Below are positions 15,358 through 25,883 of a DNA stretch of 64,000 nt, piece after piece. The position numbers and the translations under genes were made by a program. Positions within the stretch are counted from its first letter, which is position 1. Every line of letters starts with the position of its first letter. Location: assembly GCA_035649275.1 (NCBI GenBank), contig DASRJW010000029.1:1-64000 (forward strand), in the 5' to 3' direction. The notes beneath the pieces are model-generated. The model was not told the DNA's origin. It saw only the letters and a list, made by a program, of their open reading frames with translations, and did no database searches. The DNA comes from Candidatus Krumholzibacteriia bacterium. Lineage in GTDB: Bacteria > Krumholzibacteriota > Krumholzibacteriia > G020349025.

Positions 15358-16623
15358 GTGACAGCGGTCGATTTCCTCCTCTTCAACTGCAGCGAGATCG
15401 TCTCGCCCATCGGCGAGGGCATGCCGCTGCGTCGCGGCGACCTCGGGCGGCTGCGCCGGGTGGAGAACGCGGCGCTGGTCGCCCGTTCCGGGGCCATCGT
15501 GCACTGGGGGCCGGAGCACGAGGTGCTGCACCGCATCGAGAAGCTGCCCGGCTGCGTCGAAGTGGATGCGCAGCAGCGCAGCGTCATCCCGGCCTTCGTG
15601 GACCCCCACACCCACGCCGTCTTCGGCTGCGCCCGCGCCGCCGAGTACGCCGCACGCATCGCCGGCACGAGCTACCAGGAGATCGCCGCCGCCGGTGGCG
15701 GCATCCATTCGAGCGTCCGCGACGTGCGCGCCCGCAGTGAGGACGAGCTGCTGGCGCTGCTCGTGGAGCGCTTGCGCCGCATGCTGGCCCACGGCACCAC
15801 GACGGTGGAGATCAAGAGCGGCTATGGCTTGACCCTGGAGGACGAGCTCAAGCTGCTGCGAGTGATCCGCCGCGCCGGGGAGCAAGTTCCCGTACGCGTC
15901 GTTCCCACCTTTCTCGGTGCGCACGAGGTGCCCGAGGAGTTCCGGGCCCGGCGCGTGGAGTACGTACGCCTCCTCGTCCACGAGATGCTGCCTCAGGCGG
16001 CGCGCCTCGCCGAGTTCAACGACGTCTTCTGCGAACCCTCGGTGTTCACGCTCGAGGAGAGCGCCACGATCCTGGAAGCAGGAGCGCGACTGGGGTTGGC
16101 CCCCAAGCTGCACGCGGACGAGTTGGAGCCGTATGGCGGCACCGAGTTGGCCTGCCGTCTGGGCGCGGTGTCGGCGGATCACCTGCTGCGGGTGTCGCCG
16201 CCGGGAATCCAAGCGCTCGGGAGCAGCGCCACTGTGGCCGTGCTCCTACCCGGGACGAGCTTCGGGTTGGCGCTCGGAGCCTACGCCCCGGCCCGTGCCT
16301 TGGTGGAAGCCGGCGCCGTGGTGGCCTTGGCCACGGACTTCAATCCCGGCTCCAGCCACTGTCCGAGCATGCAAGCGATCTGGTCGCTCGCGTGCTCGCT
16401 GTTGCGTTTGACGCCGGCGGAGGCCCTCGTGGCCTGCACTTTGAATGCAGCTGTGGCGATCCGTCGGGGCGGCCAACTGGGGAGCCTGGAGCCGGGGCGG
16501 CGTTGCGATTTGGTGGTGACCCACGGCAAAGACTACCGCGAGGTGCCCTATCAGTTCGGGGTCAACAACGCCGCCCTCGTAGTCAGTGAGGGTCGCGTGG
16601 TCTGGAGCGACGGCTCGGTCTAA
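15358..16623 (+). CDS. hutI: imidazolonepropionase HutI
   Basis: Third step of histidine degradation: metal-dependent hydrolysis of imidazolone propionate to N-formimino-L-glutamate. The GTG at 15358 follows GGAGGG closely; an upstream GTG at 15340 is possible but lacks an SD. 421 residues. Amidohydrolase motifs: FVDPHTHAVFG (metal His pair), EIKSGYGLTLEDELKLLRVI, HADELEPYGG, SADHLL and ATDFNPGSSH with the metal Asp. The next enzyme (HutG or HutF) is not in this window. Confidence 0.95.
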   Translation: MTAVDFLLFNCSEIVSPIGEGMPLRRGDLGRLRRVENAALVARSGAIVHWGPEHEVLHRIEKLPGCVEVDAQQRSVIPAFVDPHTHAVFGCARAAEYAARIAGTSYQEIAAAGGGIHSSVRDVRARSEDELLALLVERLRRMLAHGTTTVEIKSGYGLTLEDELKLLRVIRRAGEQVPVRVVPTFLGAHEVPEEFRARRVEYVRLLVHEMLPQAARLAEFNDVFCEPSVFTLEESATILEAGARLGLAPKLHADELEPYGGTELACRLGAVSADHLLRVSPPGIQALGSSATVAVLLPGTSFGLALGAYAPARALVEAGAVVALATDFNPGSSHCPSMQAIWSLACSLLRLTPAEALVACTLNAAVAIRRGGQLGSLEPGRRCDLVVTHGKDYREVPYQFGVNNAALVVSEGRVVWSDGSV

Positions 16624-16639
16624 AGAGCGGGGGTCAAGT

Positions 16640-18604
16640 GTGAAAAAGGCCACCGGTTTCCAGCGGCGCGCCCGCGACTTCGCGCAGCGCGAGAACTGGG
16701 ATGCCGCCCTCGCCGAGCTGCGCCAGGCGATCGCCGCCGACGCCTCGAACCCGATGCTCCACAATCAGATGGGGGACTTGTGCCTGCGCAAGGAGGAAGT
16801 GCCGCAGGCATGTGAGCATTTCGAGAAGGCCATCGATCTCTACGCCGCGCTCGGCCTGTACGCCAATGCCGTGGCTCTGTGCCGCAAGGTGATGCGGCTG
16901 GCGCCATCGCGCCTGGAGGTGCGCTACCGTCTGGCGCGCCTGCGGCACGAGCAGGGGTTGCAGACCGAAACGACCGCGGCGCTCGCCGACTACCTGGAGC
17001 TCCTGCAGGGGCGACGGGAAGGCGACACCCGCATCCTGGAGGAGCGCTGCCGCGAGATCGCCGAGCAGTTCCCGGAAGCAGCCCCCATCGGCAAAATCCT
17101 GGAGAAGCTCGAAGAAGCCCGAGCCTTCGCCTGCGCCTTCGAGATCGTGCAGCGCTTCGCCCAACGAGCCGCTGACGCGGGCGATGACGAGGCGGCCCGT
17201 CGCTACACGACCAAGATGCGTTCGCTCCGGGTGCTGGTGGAGAAGCGCGGTGGGGTGCTGCCAGGGAAACCCGAGGCACCGGCGGCGCCGGAGCGCCGCG
17301 GGGAAACCGCCGCCGCGCCGCGAGCCGCGGCGGAGAGCGGGGCACTCCAGATCGAGGACATCCGCGGCACCATCGCGCGCACCGTCTTCGGCGCCGAGCT
17401 GCCGCCCGTGCCCCCGCCGGAAACCGAAGCACCTTCGGCTTCGCGTGTCGAGCCCGGCGACGACCTGCCCGAGATCGCCGCCTCCGGGAAGGGGAGCGAG
17501 GCGCAGACGCCGGAGCCGGATCCGGATGCGGTGGCAAGCCGGGCCTACGCGGCGATGGAAGAGGACGAGGCGGAGAGCGCCGTCTTTGCACCGGAAATCG
17601 ATGCTGATTCCGGGGACGAGGACCAGAGGAGCGTGATCGATCGCGGCGAGGCGGCCTTCGCTCTGGGCGCACCGGTTTCGCCTCCCGATCTGGAGGCGAT
17701 CGGCAGAGAAGCGGGAGAAGGAATCGGCCCCGAGGCTGCGAGCGGCGGTGCGGCGGAAGAAACCGGCGGGATCGAGTACGAGCTGCCGGAAACCTCGTTC
17801 GCTGAGCTCGCCGGTCTCTTCGGCGGAGGCGACGAGCCCACACGCGCCGCGAAGACGGAGTTCACCGACGCACCCGCGGCAGCCGACTTCGCGCCGTCTC
17901 CCGCGACTCCGGAATGGACCCAAGACGAGCACCCGGCGGCTTCGGTTCCACCTCCTTCCTTCGGCGCCACCACCTTCGCTCTCGGCTCGGCATCGGCAAC
18001 GCCGGAGCCCGACGCATCGGACTGGCTGCCCGAACCTCCTGCCGCGACCACCGAGCCGACCCCCTTCGAGCTCCCCGAGCCCGAGCTCGGACCGCCGTCA
18101 TCCCACACGCCGCAGGAGCTGCGCGAGACCGTCTGGGTTCCCGACGACACCTCCGGTTTCGCGGCGCAGCATCCCCATGAAGGAGGATCGACCCACGAGC
18201 TGTCCGAGGTCATCGACACCTTCCGCAAGCAGATGGCTCTCGCGCTCGGCGACGACGCGGCGGCGCGCTACGACCTCGGCGTGGCCTACTACGAGATGGG
18301 CCTGTACGACGAGGCCCTGGCCGAATTCGAGGCGGCGCAGGGAAGTGCGGCGTTGCGCGAGCGCAGCCTCGAGATGATGGCGGCATGCATGGCGATGCAG
18401 GGCCGTCACGGCGAGATCCTCGAGCTCCTGGCCCCGGTGCTGCACACGCAGGACGATCCGCGGCTCGGCTTGGGTCTTCGCTTCAGCATGGGTGTCGCTT
18501 GCGAAGCCCTCGGCCGTCGCGGCGAAGCACGCCGGTACTTCGAAGCGGTGGCGCAGGTCGACAGCTCCTACCGCGATGTGCGCGCCCGCCTGCAGCGCAT
18601 CTGA
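16640..18604 (+). CDS. TPR protein with acidic low-complexity linker
   Basis: GTG at 16640 preceded by GGGGG; 654 residues; starts 16 bases after hutI. Residues 1-210 are helical tetratricopeptide-like repeats (DAALAELRQAIAADASNPML, QACEHFEKAIDLYAALGLYA). Residues about 215-510 are Pro/Ala/Glu-rich and acidic, probably disordered. TPR-like helices return at the C-terminus (ARYDLGVAYYEMGLYDEALA, then EALGRRGEARRYFEAVAQ). No signal peptide or membrane segment. Proteins of this build are usually scaffolds. Its position after the hut genes is probably readthrough rather than a functional link. Confidence 0.8.
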   Translation: MKKATGFQRRARDFAQRENWDAALAELRQAIAADASNPMLHNQMGDLCLRKEEVPQACEHFEKAIDLYAALGLYANAVALCRKVMRLAPSRLEVRYRLARLRHEQGLQTETTAALADYLELLQGRREGDTRILEERCREIAEQFPEAAPIGKILEKLEEARAFACAFEIVQRFAQRAADAGDDEAARRYTTKMRSLRVLVEKRGGVLPGKPEAPAAPERRGETAAAPRAAAESGALQIEDIRGTIARTVFGAELPPVPPPETEAPSASRVEPGDDLPEIAASGKGSEAQTPEPDPDAVASRAYAAMEEDEAESAVFAPEIDADSGDEDQRSVIDRGEAAFALGAPVSPPDLEAIGREAGEGIGPEAASGGAAEETGGIEYELPETSFAELAGLFGGGDEPTRAAKTEFTDAPAAADFAPSPATPEWTQDEHPAASVPPPSFGATTFALGSASATPEPDASDWLPEPPAATTEPTPFELPEPELGPPSSHTPQELRETVWVPDDTSGFAAQHPHEGGSTHELSEVIDTFRKQMALALGDDAAARYDLGVAYYEMGLYDEALAEFEAAQGSAALRERSLEMMAACMAMQGRHGEILELLAPVLHTQDDPRLGLGLRFSMGVACEALGRRGEARRYFEAVAQVDSSYRDVRARLQRI

Positions 18605-18704
18605 GGCATTCGCACCTCCCCGGCTCCTCACGCATCTTCCCACCCTCCCTGGTCGGCGCTATCCTGCCTGGTGCGACGATCTTCGTCCTCGACCCGGGAG
18701 TGCG

Positions 18705-19235
18705 ATGGACACACGCGAGCTGATCCACACGGCGCTCCTGGTCTCGGTCTGCGTCGCTCTCGGCTATCTGGTGGCGGTGGTGCCGAACGTGGAGTTGATC
18801 AGCGTCGCCATCTTCACCGCGGGTACCTTGAAGGGAGTGCGACGGGGCGCCTTGATCGGAGCTCTCGCCGAAGGGATCTATGCCGGCGTCAACCCCTACG
18901 GCGTTTCTCCGTTGCCGCTCCTTCTCTCCCAGATCCTTGGCATGTCGGTGCTCGGGGCGGCGGGGGGCGTCTTCGCCCGCCATCCCGCGCAGGTGCCGGC
19001 GGCGCTGCAGGCCGTTCTCGCTGGCGCTTGTGGCTTGGTGCTCACGCTCTTCTACGATGTCCTCACCAACTCGGCGGGCTATCTCCTGGTGCGCGAGACG
19101 ACGCCCTATCTCGCCTACATGATCGCCGGTCTCAGCTTCCCGTTTCCCCTGGCCCACGCGTTGGGTAACACCATCAGCTTCGCTCTCGTCGTCCCCGGGG
19201 TGCGGCGCGCCACCCGGCGCTGGAGCCCGGCATGA
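18705..19235 (+). CDS. membrane protein resembling an ECF-transporter S component
   Basis: ATG at 18705 with GGGAG 5 bases upstream; 176 residues with about five or six membrane segments. The pattern (NVELISVAIFTAGTLKGVRR, GALIGALAEGIYAGVNPYG, LSQILGMSVLGAAGGVFA) resembles small substrate-binding S components of energy-coupling-factor vitamin transporters. No EcfA/EcfT genes are nearby, so it would have to share a module encoded elsewhere. The stop overlaps the next ATG (ATGA), tying it to an outer-membrane receptor-like gene; together they suggest uptake of a vitamin-like compound. The substrate cannot be read from sequence. Confidence 0.65.
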   Translation: MDTRELIHTALLVSVCVALGYLVAVVPNVELISVAIFTAGTLKGVRRGALIGALAEGIYAGVNPYGVSPLPLLLSQILGMSVLGAAGGVFARHPAQVPAALQAVLAGACGLVLTLFYDVLTNSAGYLLVRETTPYLAYMIAGLSFPFPLAHALGNTISFALVVPGVRRATRRWSPA

Positions 19236-20998
19236 GGGGAAGTGGCCCGGGCGTCCTCCTCCTGCGCTGCATCGGCGTCGGTCTCCTGCTCGTGCTGGGC
19301 GCCGTGCCGCTTCGAGCGCAGGTGGCACCGCTCTCCACGCCCGACGCCGGAGCAGACGAAACCCTGGAGCGCGAGACGCTCCTCGCCTTCGAACCACTCT
19401 CCCTGGAGGACGTGCTGCGTCACCTGGTGGGTGTCGCCATGTCGCGCCGTGGGGCCGTGGGCTCGCTCGAATACACCCACGTCCTCGGGGCGTTGCCCGG
19501 GCGCGTCCAGCTCAGCCTGGATGGTATCGATCTGGCGGAACCCGAGCTGGCTTTCCCGCGTCTCTACGCCATCCCGCTCGCGGCGATCGAGCGCATCCAG
19601 GTGTTCCGTAGCACCGATCCGGTGCGGATCGAAGTGTGGACGCGGCGCCACACCACCGAGACCGCGGCCACCGAGATCGACCTCGGCCGCGGCGACTTCG
19701 AAACGCGCGTTCGACGGCTGCAGCTGCTGCTACCGCCGCGCTGGTGGTGGGTGGGCATGCGCTACGACGAGCTGCTACGGGGCCGGCAGGACTTCCGGCC
19801 CACGCCGACCACAGCGGCGCCGGCCTCGATCGGCGATTACGACGGCCGTGGCCGCTCGCTCATCTTCGGCTTCGAGCGCCAGGGCGGCGAGCGCTTGCGG
19901 GTGCTGCTGGCCGACGACTTCGACAACGCCCACGGCAGCTACGAAAGCGTCGACGAAATCACCGGAGCCAGTCGCGTTCTGGGCTCGCTGCGCTGGTGGC
20001 GGCCGCTGCGCGGTTGGCAGCTGGTGGCGGACGTGACGCAGCAAGCCTGGGAGCGGTCGCGTGGTTTCAGCACCGGTGTGCAGCAGATCACCGAGACCTA
20101 CGGGCGCGTGGCGGTGGACCTGGAGCACGACGCGCCGGCGGGCCTCGGTGGGGCGCTCCGCCTGCGCGCTGCGGATGTGGACGGCGACCGCGAAGGCGTG
20201 GCGCCAGGCCCGGAGAGACGACGTTTCCAGCGCTACGATGGGGAGCTGCACCTCCACTGGCGAGGGACGTTCGCCTGGAACGGCTGGGTGAGCGTGCACC
20301 ATCGCACCGACCTCAGCACGGAGTGGAGCGCCCGTCTGCACGGCGAGTGGAGCCGCGGTCCCTGGGCGCTCCACGCGCAAGGAGGCCGGGGGGTGAGCTT
20401 CGCCGGCTGGGGTGAATCCCTTGCCCCCGGAGACGACGGGGCGCGGCCCGGCATCTTCGCCGCCGGCGGCGTGCGCCGCCAGGGTGAACGCCTCACCCTC
20501 TCCCTCACGGGAGCGGCGAAGAGATTCGACCGCAACGGCACCGCGACGGCGCTCCTCTTTCCGCTCCTTGGTTCCGGCCCTACCCATCTGGCCGGAGGTT
20601 GCGCCGCCTTGGAGCTCCGGCTGGGCTCGAGCGCCTATCCTGGGGCCTTGCAGGGCCAACTCGCCTGGACGCCGGAAGTGGAAGGCGAGCGCGGCGGCCT
20701 GCCGGAGCTGCAAGCAGAAGTCGGCGGACGCGTCGCCGCGGTGCAGCTCTTCCACGGGGATCTGCAGGTGGCGCTTCGGGCTCGCTGGCGCCTCGAGGCG
20801 CGCCGCGACTTCACCAGCAGCGTCTCGCTGGCGCCCTACGCCGCCGGGGACGTGCGCCTCGATTTCCGCTTGCTCCAGCGCATGCTGGTCTACTGGGACG
20901 TGCAGAACGTCGCCGACACCGCGGTGGAAACCCATCCCGGTGTTCTCCTCCCCGGTCGTACTTCCCTCATCGGCGTGCGCGTGGATCTGTTCGACTGA
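19232..20998 (+). CDS. TonB-dependent receptor-like outer membrane protein
   Basis: 588 residues, ATG overlapping the upstream stop. Signal peptide 1-30 (VGLLLVLGAVPLRAQ). Residues 45-140 look like a plug domain: EDVLRHLVGVAMSRRGAVG, LDGIDL, AIPLAAIERIQVFRSTDPV. The rest alternates in amphipathic strands (WWWVGMRYDELLRG, LIFGFERQGGERLRVLLADD) as in a 22-strand barrel, ending IGVRVDLFD. It is short for the family and no TonB box is obvious, so it may be a reduced or divergent receptor. Its partner is the S-component-like gene just upstream. Confidence 0.7.
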   Translation: MRGSGPGVLLLRCIGVGLLLVLGAVPLRAQVAPLSTPDAGADETLERETLLAFEPLSLEDVLRHLVGVAMSRRGAVGSLEYTHVLGALPGRVQLSLDGIDLAEPELAFPRLYAIPLAAIERIQVFRSTDPVRIEVWTRRHTTETAATEIDLGRGDFETRVRRLQLLLPPRWWWVGMRYDELLRGRQDFRPTPTTAAPASIGDYDGRGRSLIFGFERQGGERLRVLLADDFDNAHGSYESVDEITGASRVLGSLRWWRPLRGWQLVADVTQQAWERSRGFSTGVQQITETYGRVAVDLEHDAPAGLGGALRLRAADVDGDREGVAPGPERRRFQRYDGELHLHWRGTFAWNGWVSVHHRTDLSTEWSARLHGEWSRGPWALHAQGGRGVSFAGWGESLAPGDDGARPGIFAAGGVRRQGERLTLSLTGAAKRFDRNGTATALLFPLLGSGPTHLAGGCAALELRLGSSAYPGALQGQLAWTPEVEGERGGLPELQAEVGGRVAAVQLFHGDLQVALRARWRLEARRDFTSSVSLAPYAAGDVRLDFRLLQRMLVYWDVQNVADTAVETHPGVLLPGRTSLIGVRVDLFD

Positions 20999-21026
20999 CC
21001 GCGTCGACGTGCGCGTGGATCGTTGC

Positions 21027-21046
21027 GCATCGTTTCGCATCGTTTC
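21027..21046 (+). repeat. two tandem 10-bp repeats before comEA
   Basis: GCATCGTTTC occurs twice head to tail (21027-21036, 21037-21046) in the 87-base gap before comEA. Another 10-bp tandem repeat lies on the far side of comEA. Confidence 0.6.
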
Positions 21047-21085
21047 TCTTCCCCCGCCGCATCCTCCTGGATCGGAGTTTCAGCG

Positions 21086-21520
21086 ATGTCGTCGCGACAG
21101 CGCGGGGCGCTGTGGTTCGTGGCGCTCTGCCTCGGCGGGCGCCTCCTCGATCTCTTCGACCTCCCCTTCGAAGCCCGGCCGCCGTCGGCTCCTCCTCCGG
21201 ACACGCTGGCGGTCACGGCCACAATGGGCGATACGGTGGCGGCGCCTTCAGGCGCCGGTGAACCCGGCGCGGTAGCCGACACCGGGACGACACCCGCAAC
21301 CAACACCGCGGCCGCCCGAACGCCGGAGCCCATCGCCATCAACCGGGCCAGCGCCGAGGAGCTGCAACGTTTGCCGCGCGTCGGCCCGGTGCTGGCGGCC
21401 CGCATCGTCGCCTACCGGCGCGAGCACGGTTCCTTCCGTGCAGCAGCGGACCTGCAGGGTGTTCCTGGCATCGGCCCGCGCACGGCAGCACGACTGGCAC
21501 CGCTCCTGCGCTTCGATTGA
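21086..21520 (+). CDS. comEA: ComEA-like helix-hairpin-helix DNA-binding protein
   Basis: 144 residues from ATG 21086 (CGGAG 8 bases upstream). One N-terminal membrane segment (GALWFVALCLGGRLLDLF), a Pro/Ala/Thr-rich linker, then a helix-hairpin-helix pair: INRASAEELQRLPRVGPVLA and LQGVPGIGPRTAARL. This is the build of ComEA, the periplasmic DNA receptor of natural transformation. It stands directly before the type IV pilus genes, and dprA lies in the same window. ComEC is not in the window. HhH proteins of this type can have other DNA roles, so a competence role is inferred from context. Confidence 0.8.
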   Translation: MSSRQRGALWFVALCLGGRLLDLFDLPFEARPPSAPPPDTLAVTATMGDTVAAPSGAGEPGAVADTGTTPATNTAAARTPEPIAINRASAEELQRLPRVGPVLAARIVAYRREHGSFRAAADLQGVPGIGPRTAARLAPLLRFD

Positions 21521-21560
21521 CGCTCTCGCATGCAGGTCGTGTGTCTTTGCCGGCCCCGCG

Positions 21561-21595
21561 ATGCCGCGTCATGCCGCGTCATGCCGCGTCGTGCC
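21561..21595 (+). repeat. 3.5 tandem copies of a 10-bp unit
   Basis: ATGCCGCGTC is repeated three times exactly (21561-21590) and a fourth, partial copy follows with one change (GTGCC). It lies between comEA and pilB, upstream of the sigma-54 match. It could bind a regulator or be a slippage tract. Confidence 0.75.
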
Positions 21596-21743
21596 AAGGG
21601 GCGGCAGGCGCTGCCGGGGCGAGCGGCAGGGAAACGGACCGTCCGCCTCGCCGTTTGCATGCTTCGCCCGGAAAGACACGCCTCGAGAGTCCCGCAGGGC
21701 CGTGGAAGCGCGCGCGGCGCAATCACATGCCGCCGCGGGTCGC

Positions 21744-21759
21744 GGGCATGTCGATTGCA
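21744..21759 (+). promoter_or_regulatory. sigma-54 (-24/-12) promoter candidate for pilB
   Basis: GGGCATG-TCGA-TTGCA fits the consensus TGGCACG-N4-TTGC(A/T), with the GG and GC pairs exactly 12 bases apart. It lies 58 bases before the pilB ATG. The -12 half is perfect and the -24 half has two changes. PilR, a sigma-54 activator, is encoded in the same locus. Confidence 0.55.
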
Positions 21760-21817
21760 GCGCGCCGGCGGCGAAACTGCAACGCCACGGCCCTCCAGAT
21801 TCCGAGCGGGGAGACGC

Positions 21818-23524
<1,707 letters not shown>

Positions 23525-23546
23525 GCGTGAACGCGAGGGGAATGCC

Positions 23547-24632
23547 GTGATCAATCTCCGAGAGCTGCTCGAGAAAATGATCCAGTTGAAGGCGAGTGAC
23601 CTGCACCTCACCGCCGGTCTGTCGCCACAGTTCCGCGTCGACGGCGCTATCGGCGGCAGCGATTACGCCGTGCTCACGCCGGACGAGTGCACCCGTCTCG
23701 CCTACAGCGTCCTCAACGAAGAGCAAAAACGCCGCTTCGAGAACGACCGGGAGCTGGATCTCTCCTTCGGCGTCTCCGGCCTGTCGCGCTTCCGTTGCAA
23801 CATCTTCCTCCAGCGCGGTGTGGTCACCATGGCGGTGCGCCAGATCCCCTACCAGATCCTGGGCTACAAGCAGCTCGGCGTGCCCCAGGTGGTCGCCGAT
23901 CTGGCGATGCGGCCGAAGGGCATGGTCCTGGTCACGGGTCCCACGGGCAGCGGCAAGTCCACCACCCTGGCCAGCCTCATCGACCGGATCAATAGCGAGA
24001 GGCGCGCTCACATCGTCACCATCGAGGATCCCATCGAATACGTGCACGAGCACAAGCGCTGCATCGTCAACCAGCGGGAAGTGCGCGCCGACACCCACAG
24101 CTTCGAGGCGGCCCTGAAGCACGTGCTGCGGCAGGATCCCGACGTCATCCTCATCGGCGAAATGCGCGACCGGGAAACCATGGGGGCGGCGCTCACCATC
24201 GCCGAGACCGGTCACCTGGCCCTGGCGACGCTGCACACCAACAGCACCTTCGAATCGGTCAACCGCATCGTCGATTCCTTCCCGGCAGAACAGCAGCCCC
24301 AGGTGCGGGCGCAGTTGGCTTTCGTCCTCGAAGGCGTCGTCACCCAGCAGTTGGTGCCGCGGGCCACCGGCCGCGGCCGGGTGCTGGTGGCGGAGGTGAT
24401 GATCTGCACCCCCGCCATCAAGGCCGTGATCCGGGAGGGCAAGATCCACCAGATCTACGGACTCATGCAGGCGGGTATGAAGTACGGCATGCAGACCATG
24501 AACCAGGCGCTGCAGCAGGCGGTCATCAACCGCTTGATCAGCGCAGCGGAGGCGCTGGCGTGCAGCCCGGAGCAGCAGGAGCTCCGCCAGATGCTGAGCG
24601 CGACCACGGGACTGCCCGTTGGTTCCAAGTAG
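23547..24632 (+). CDS. pilT: type IV pilus retraction ATPase PilT
   Basis: ATPase that depolymerises pili, giving twitching motility and DNA pull-in. GTG start; 361 residues, the usual PilT length. Motifs: KASDLHLTAG, Walker A VTGPTGSGKSTTLASLID, Asp box VTIEDPIEYVHEHK, Walker B VILIGEMRD, His box TGHLALATLHTN, and IREGKIHQIY, the PilT-specific AIREGK region needed for retraction. No Cys4 site, which separates it from PilB. Confidence 0.96.
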   Translation: MINLRELLEKMIQLKASDLHLTAGLSPQFRVDGAIGGSDYAVLTPDECTRLAYSVLNEEQKRRFENDRELDLSFGVSGLSRFRCNIFLQRGVVTMAVRQIPYQILGYKQLGVPQVVADLAMRPKGMVLVTGPTGSGKSTTLASLIDRINSERRAHIVTIEDPIEYVHEHKRCIVNQREVRADTHSFEAALKHVLRQDPDVILIGEMRDRETMGAALTIAETGHLALATLHTNSTFESVNRIVDSFPAEQQPQVRAQLAFVLEGVVTQQLVPRATGRGRVLVAEVMICTPAIKAVIREGKIHQIYGLMQAGMKYGMQTMNQALQQAVINRLISAAEALACSPEQQELRQMLSATTGLPVGSK

Positions 24633-24654
24633 TCGTTAGAACGAGGAGTGCGCG

Positions 24655-25869
24655 ATGTCGACGACGTTTGTGTGGAAAGGCCGCACCCCAGCCGGGGAGA
24701 TCCTCAGCGGGGAGCTGGCGGCGGAGAACAAGCAGGAACTCATCAACCAGCTGCGTCGGCGGCGCATCCTCATCACCTCGGTGGCGCCGAAGACGGCAGC
24801 GAACAAAGAGATCCGCCTGCGCAAGCCGCGGGTCACCACCAAGGAGCTCAGCGTCTTCACCCGCCAGTTCGCCACCATGATCAACGCCGGACTGCCGCTG
24901 GTGCAGTGCCTGAACATCCTGGCGCAGCAGGCGGACAATCCGTTCTTCAAGAGGAAGATCACGGAGGTCATGACCGACGTGGAGACCGGCATGACCCTGG
25001 CGGAAGCGATGGCTAAGCATCCCAATATCTTTTCCCGCCTGTACGCGAACATGGTGGAGGCCGGCGAGTCCGGCGGCGTGCTGGACAACATCTTCGCGCG
25101 CCTGGCGGTGTACCTGGAGAAGGCCGAGGCCCTGAAGCGCAAGGTGAAGGGTGCCATGACCTATCCGGCCATCGTCTGCTTCGTCGCCGTGGGGGCCACG
25201 ACCTTCATGCTCCTCTTCATCATCCCCACCTTCGCGAAGATGTTCTCGGACTTCGGCGGCGAGCTGCCGACGCCCACGAAGATCGTGCTCGGTCTCTCGC
25301 ACTTCATGCGCAGCTGGTGGTGGCTGATGGCGGGAGCGGTGGTCGGCGCCGTCCTGGGGGTCAAGTCCTACTACAAGAAGCCACAGGGCCGGCGCACCTT
25401 GGACCGGCTGATGCTTCGCTCTCCGGTGCTGGGCAACGTCATCCGCAAGGCCTCCGTGGCCCGCTTCACCCGCACTCTGGGGACGTTGATCAGCTCCGGC
25501 GTACCCATCCTGGAGGGTCTGGAGATCACGGCGCGCACCGCGGGCAACGCCGTGGTGGAAGAGGCCATCCTCAAGACGCGGGGCAGCATCAGCGAGGGCA
25601 ACACCATCTCGGAGCCCTTGAAGAGCTGCGATGTATTCCCGCCCATGGTGACCCAGATGGTGGCGGTGGGCGAGGAGACCGGGGCCCTGGACGAGATGCT
25701 GAGCAAGATCGCCGACTTCTACGAGGCCGAGGTGGACGCCGCTGTCGAAGCCATGACCGCGGTGATCGAGCCGGCCATGATCATCATCATGGGCGTCCTC
25801 GTGGGCGGCATGCTCGTGGCCATGTATCTGCCGATGTTCAAGCTGGTGTCGGTGATTTCCGGGTCCTAG
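24655..25869 (+). CDS. pilC: type IV pilus inner-membrane platform protein PilC
   Basis: 404 residues, start ATG with GAGGAG a few bases upstream. Two GspF domains: the first around TKELSVFTRQFATMINAGLP with LVQCLNILAQQ, the second around RFTRTLGTLISSGVPILEGL. Three membrane segments, including AIVCFVAVGATTFMLLFIIP and the C-terminal AMIIIMGVLVGGMLVAMYLP. PilC anchors the pilus base and couples PilB/PilT to pilin insertion. It is followed after 14 bases by the sensor kinase gene. Confidence 0.95.
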   Translation: MSTTFVWKGRTPAGEILSGELAAENKQELINQLRRRRILITSVAPKTAANKEIRLRKPRVTTKELSVFTRQFATMINAGLPLVQCLNILAQQADNPFFKRKITEVMTDVETGMTLAEAMAKHPNIFSRLYANMVEAGESGGVLDNIFARLAVYLEKAEALKRKVKGAMTYPAIVCFVAVGATTFMLLFIIPTFAKMFSDFGGELPTPTKIVLGLSHFMRSWWWLMAGAVVGAVLGVKSYYKKPQGRRTLDRLMLRSPVLGNVIRKASVARFTRTLGTLISSGVPILEGLEITARTAGNAVVEEAILKTRGSISEGNTISEPLKSCDVFPPMVTQMVAVGEETGALDEMLSKIADFYEAEVDAAVEAMTAVIEPAMIIIMGVLVGGMLVAMYLPMFKLVSVISGS

Positions 25870-25883
25870 CAGGGAGACCTCGG

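Noticed and set aside
18605-18704. Riboswitch before the ECF S-component-like gene
   Set aside because: The gap is only 100 bases and shows no conserved riboswitch core or convincing fold.
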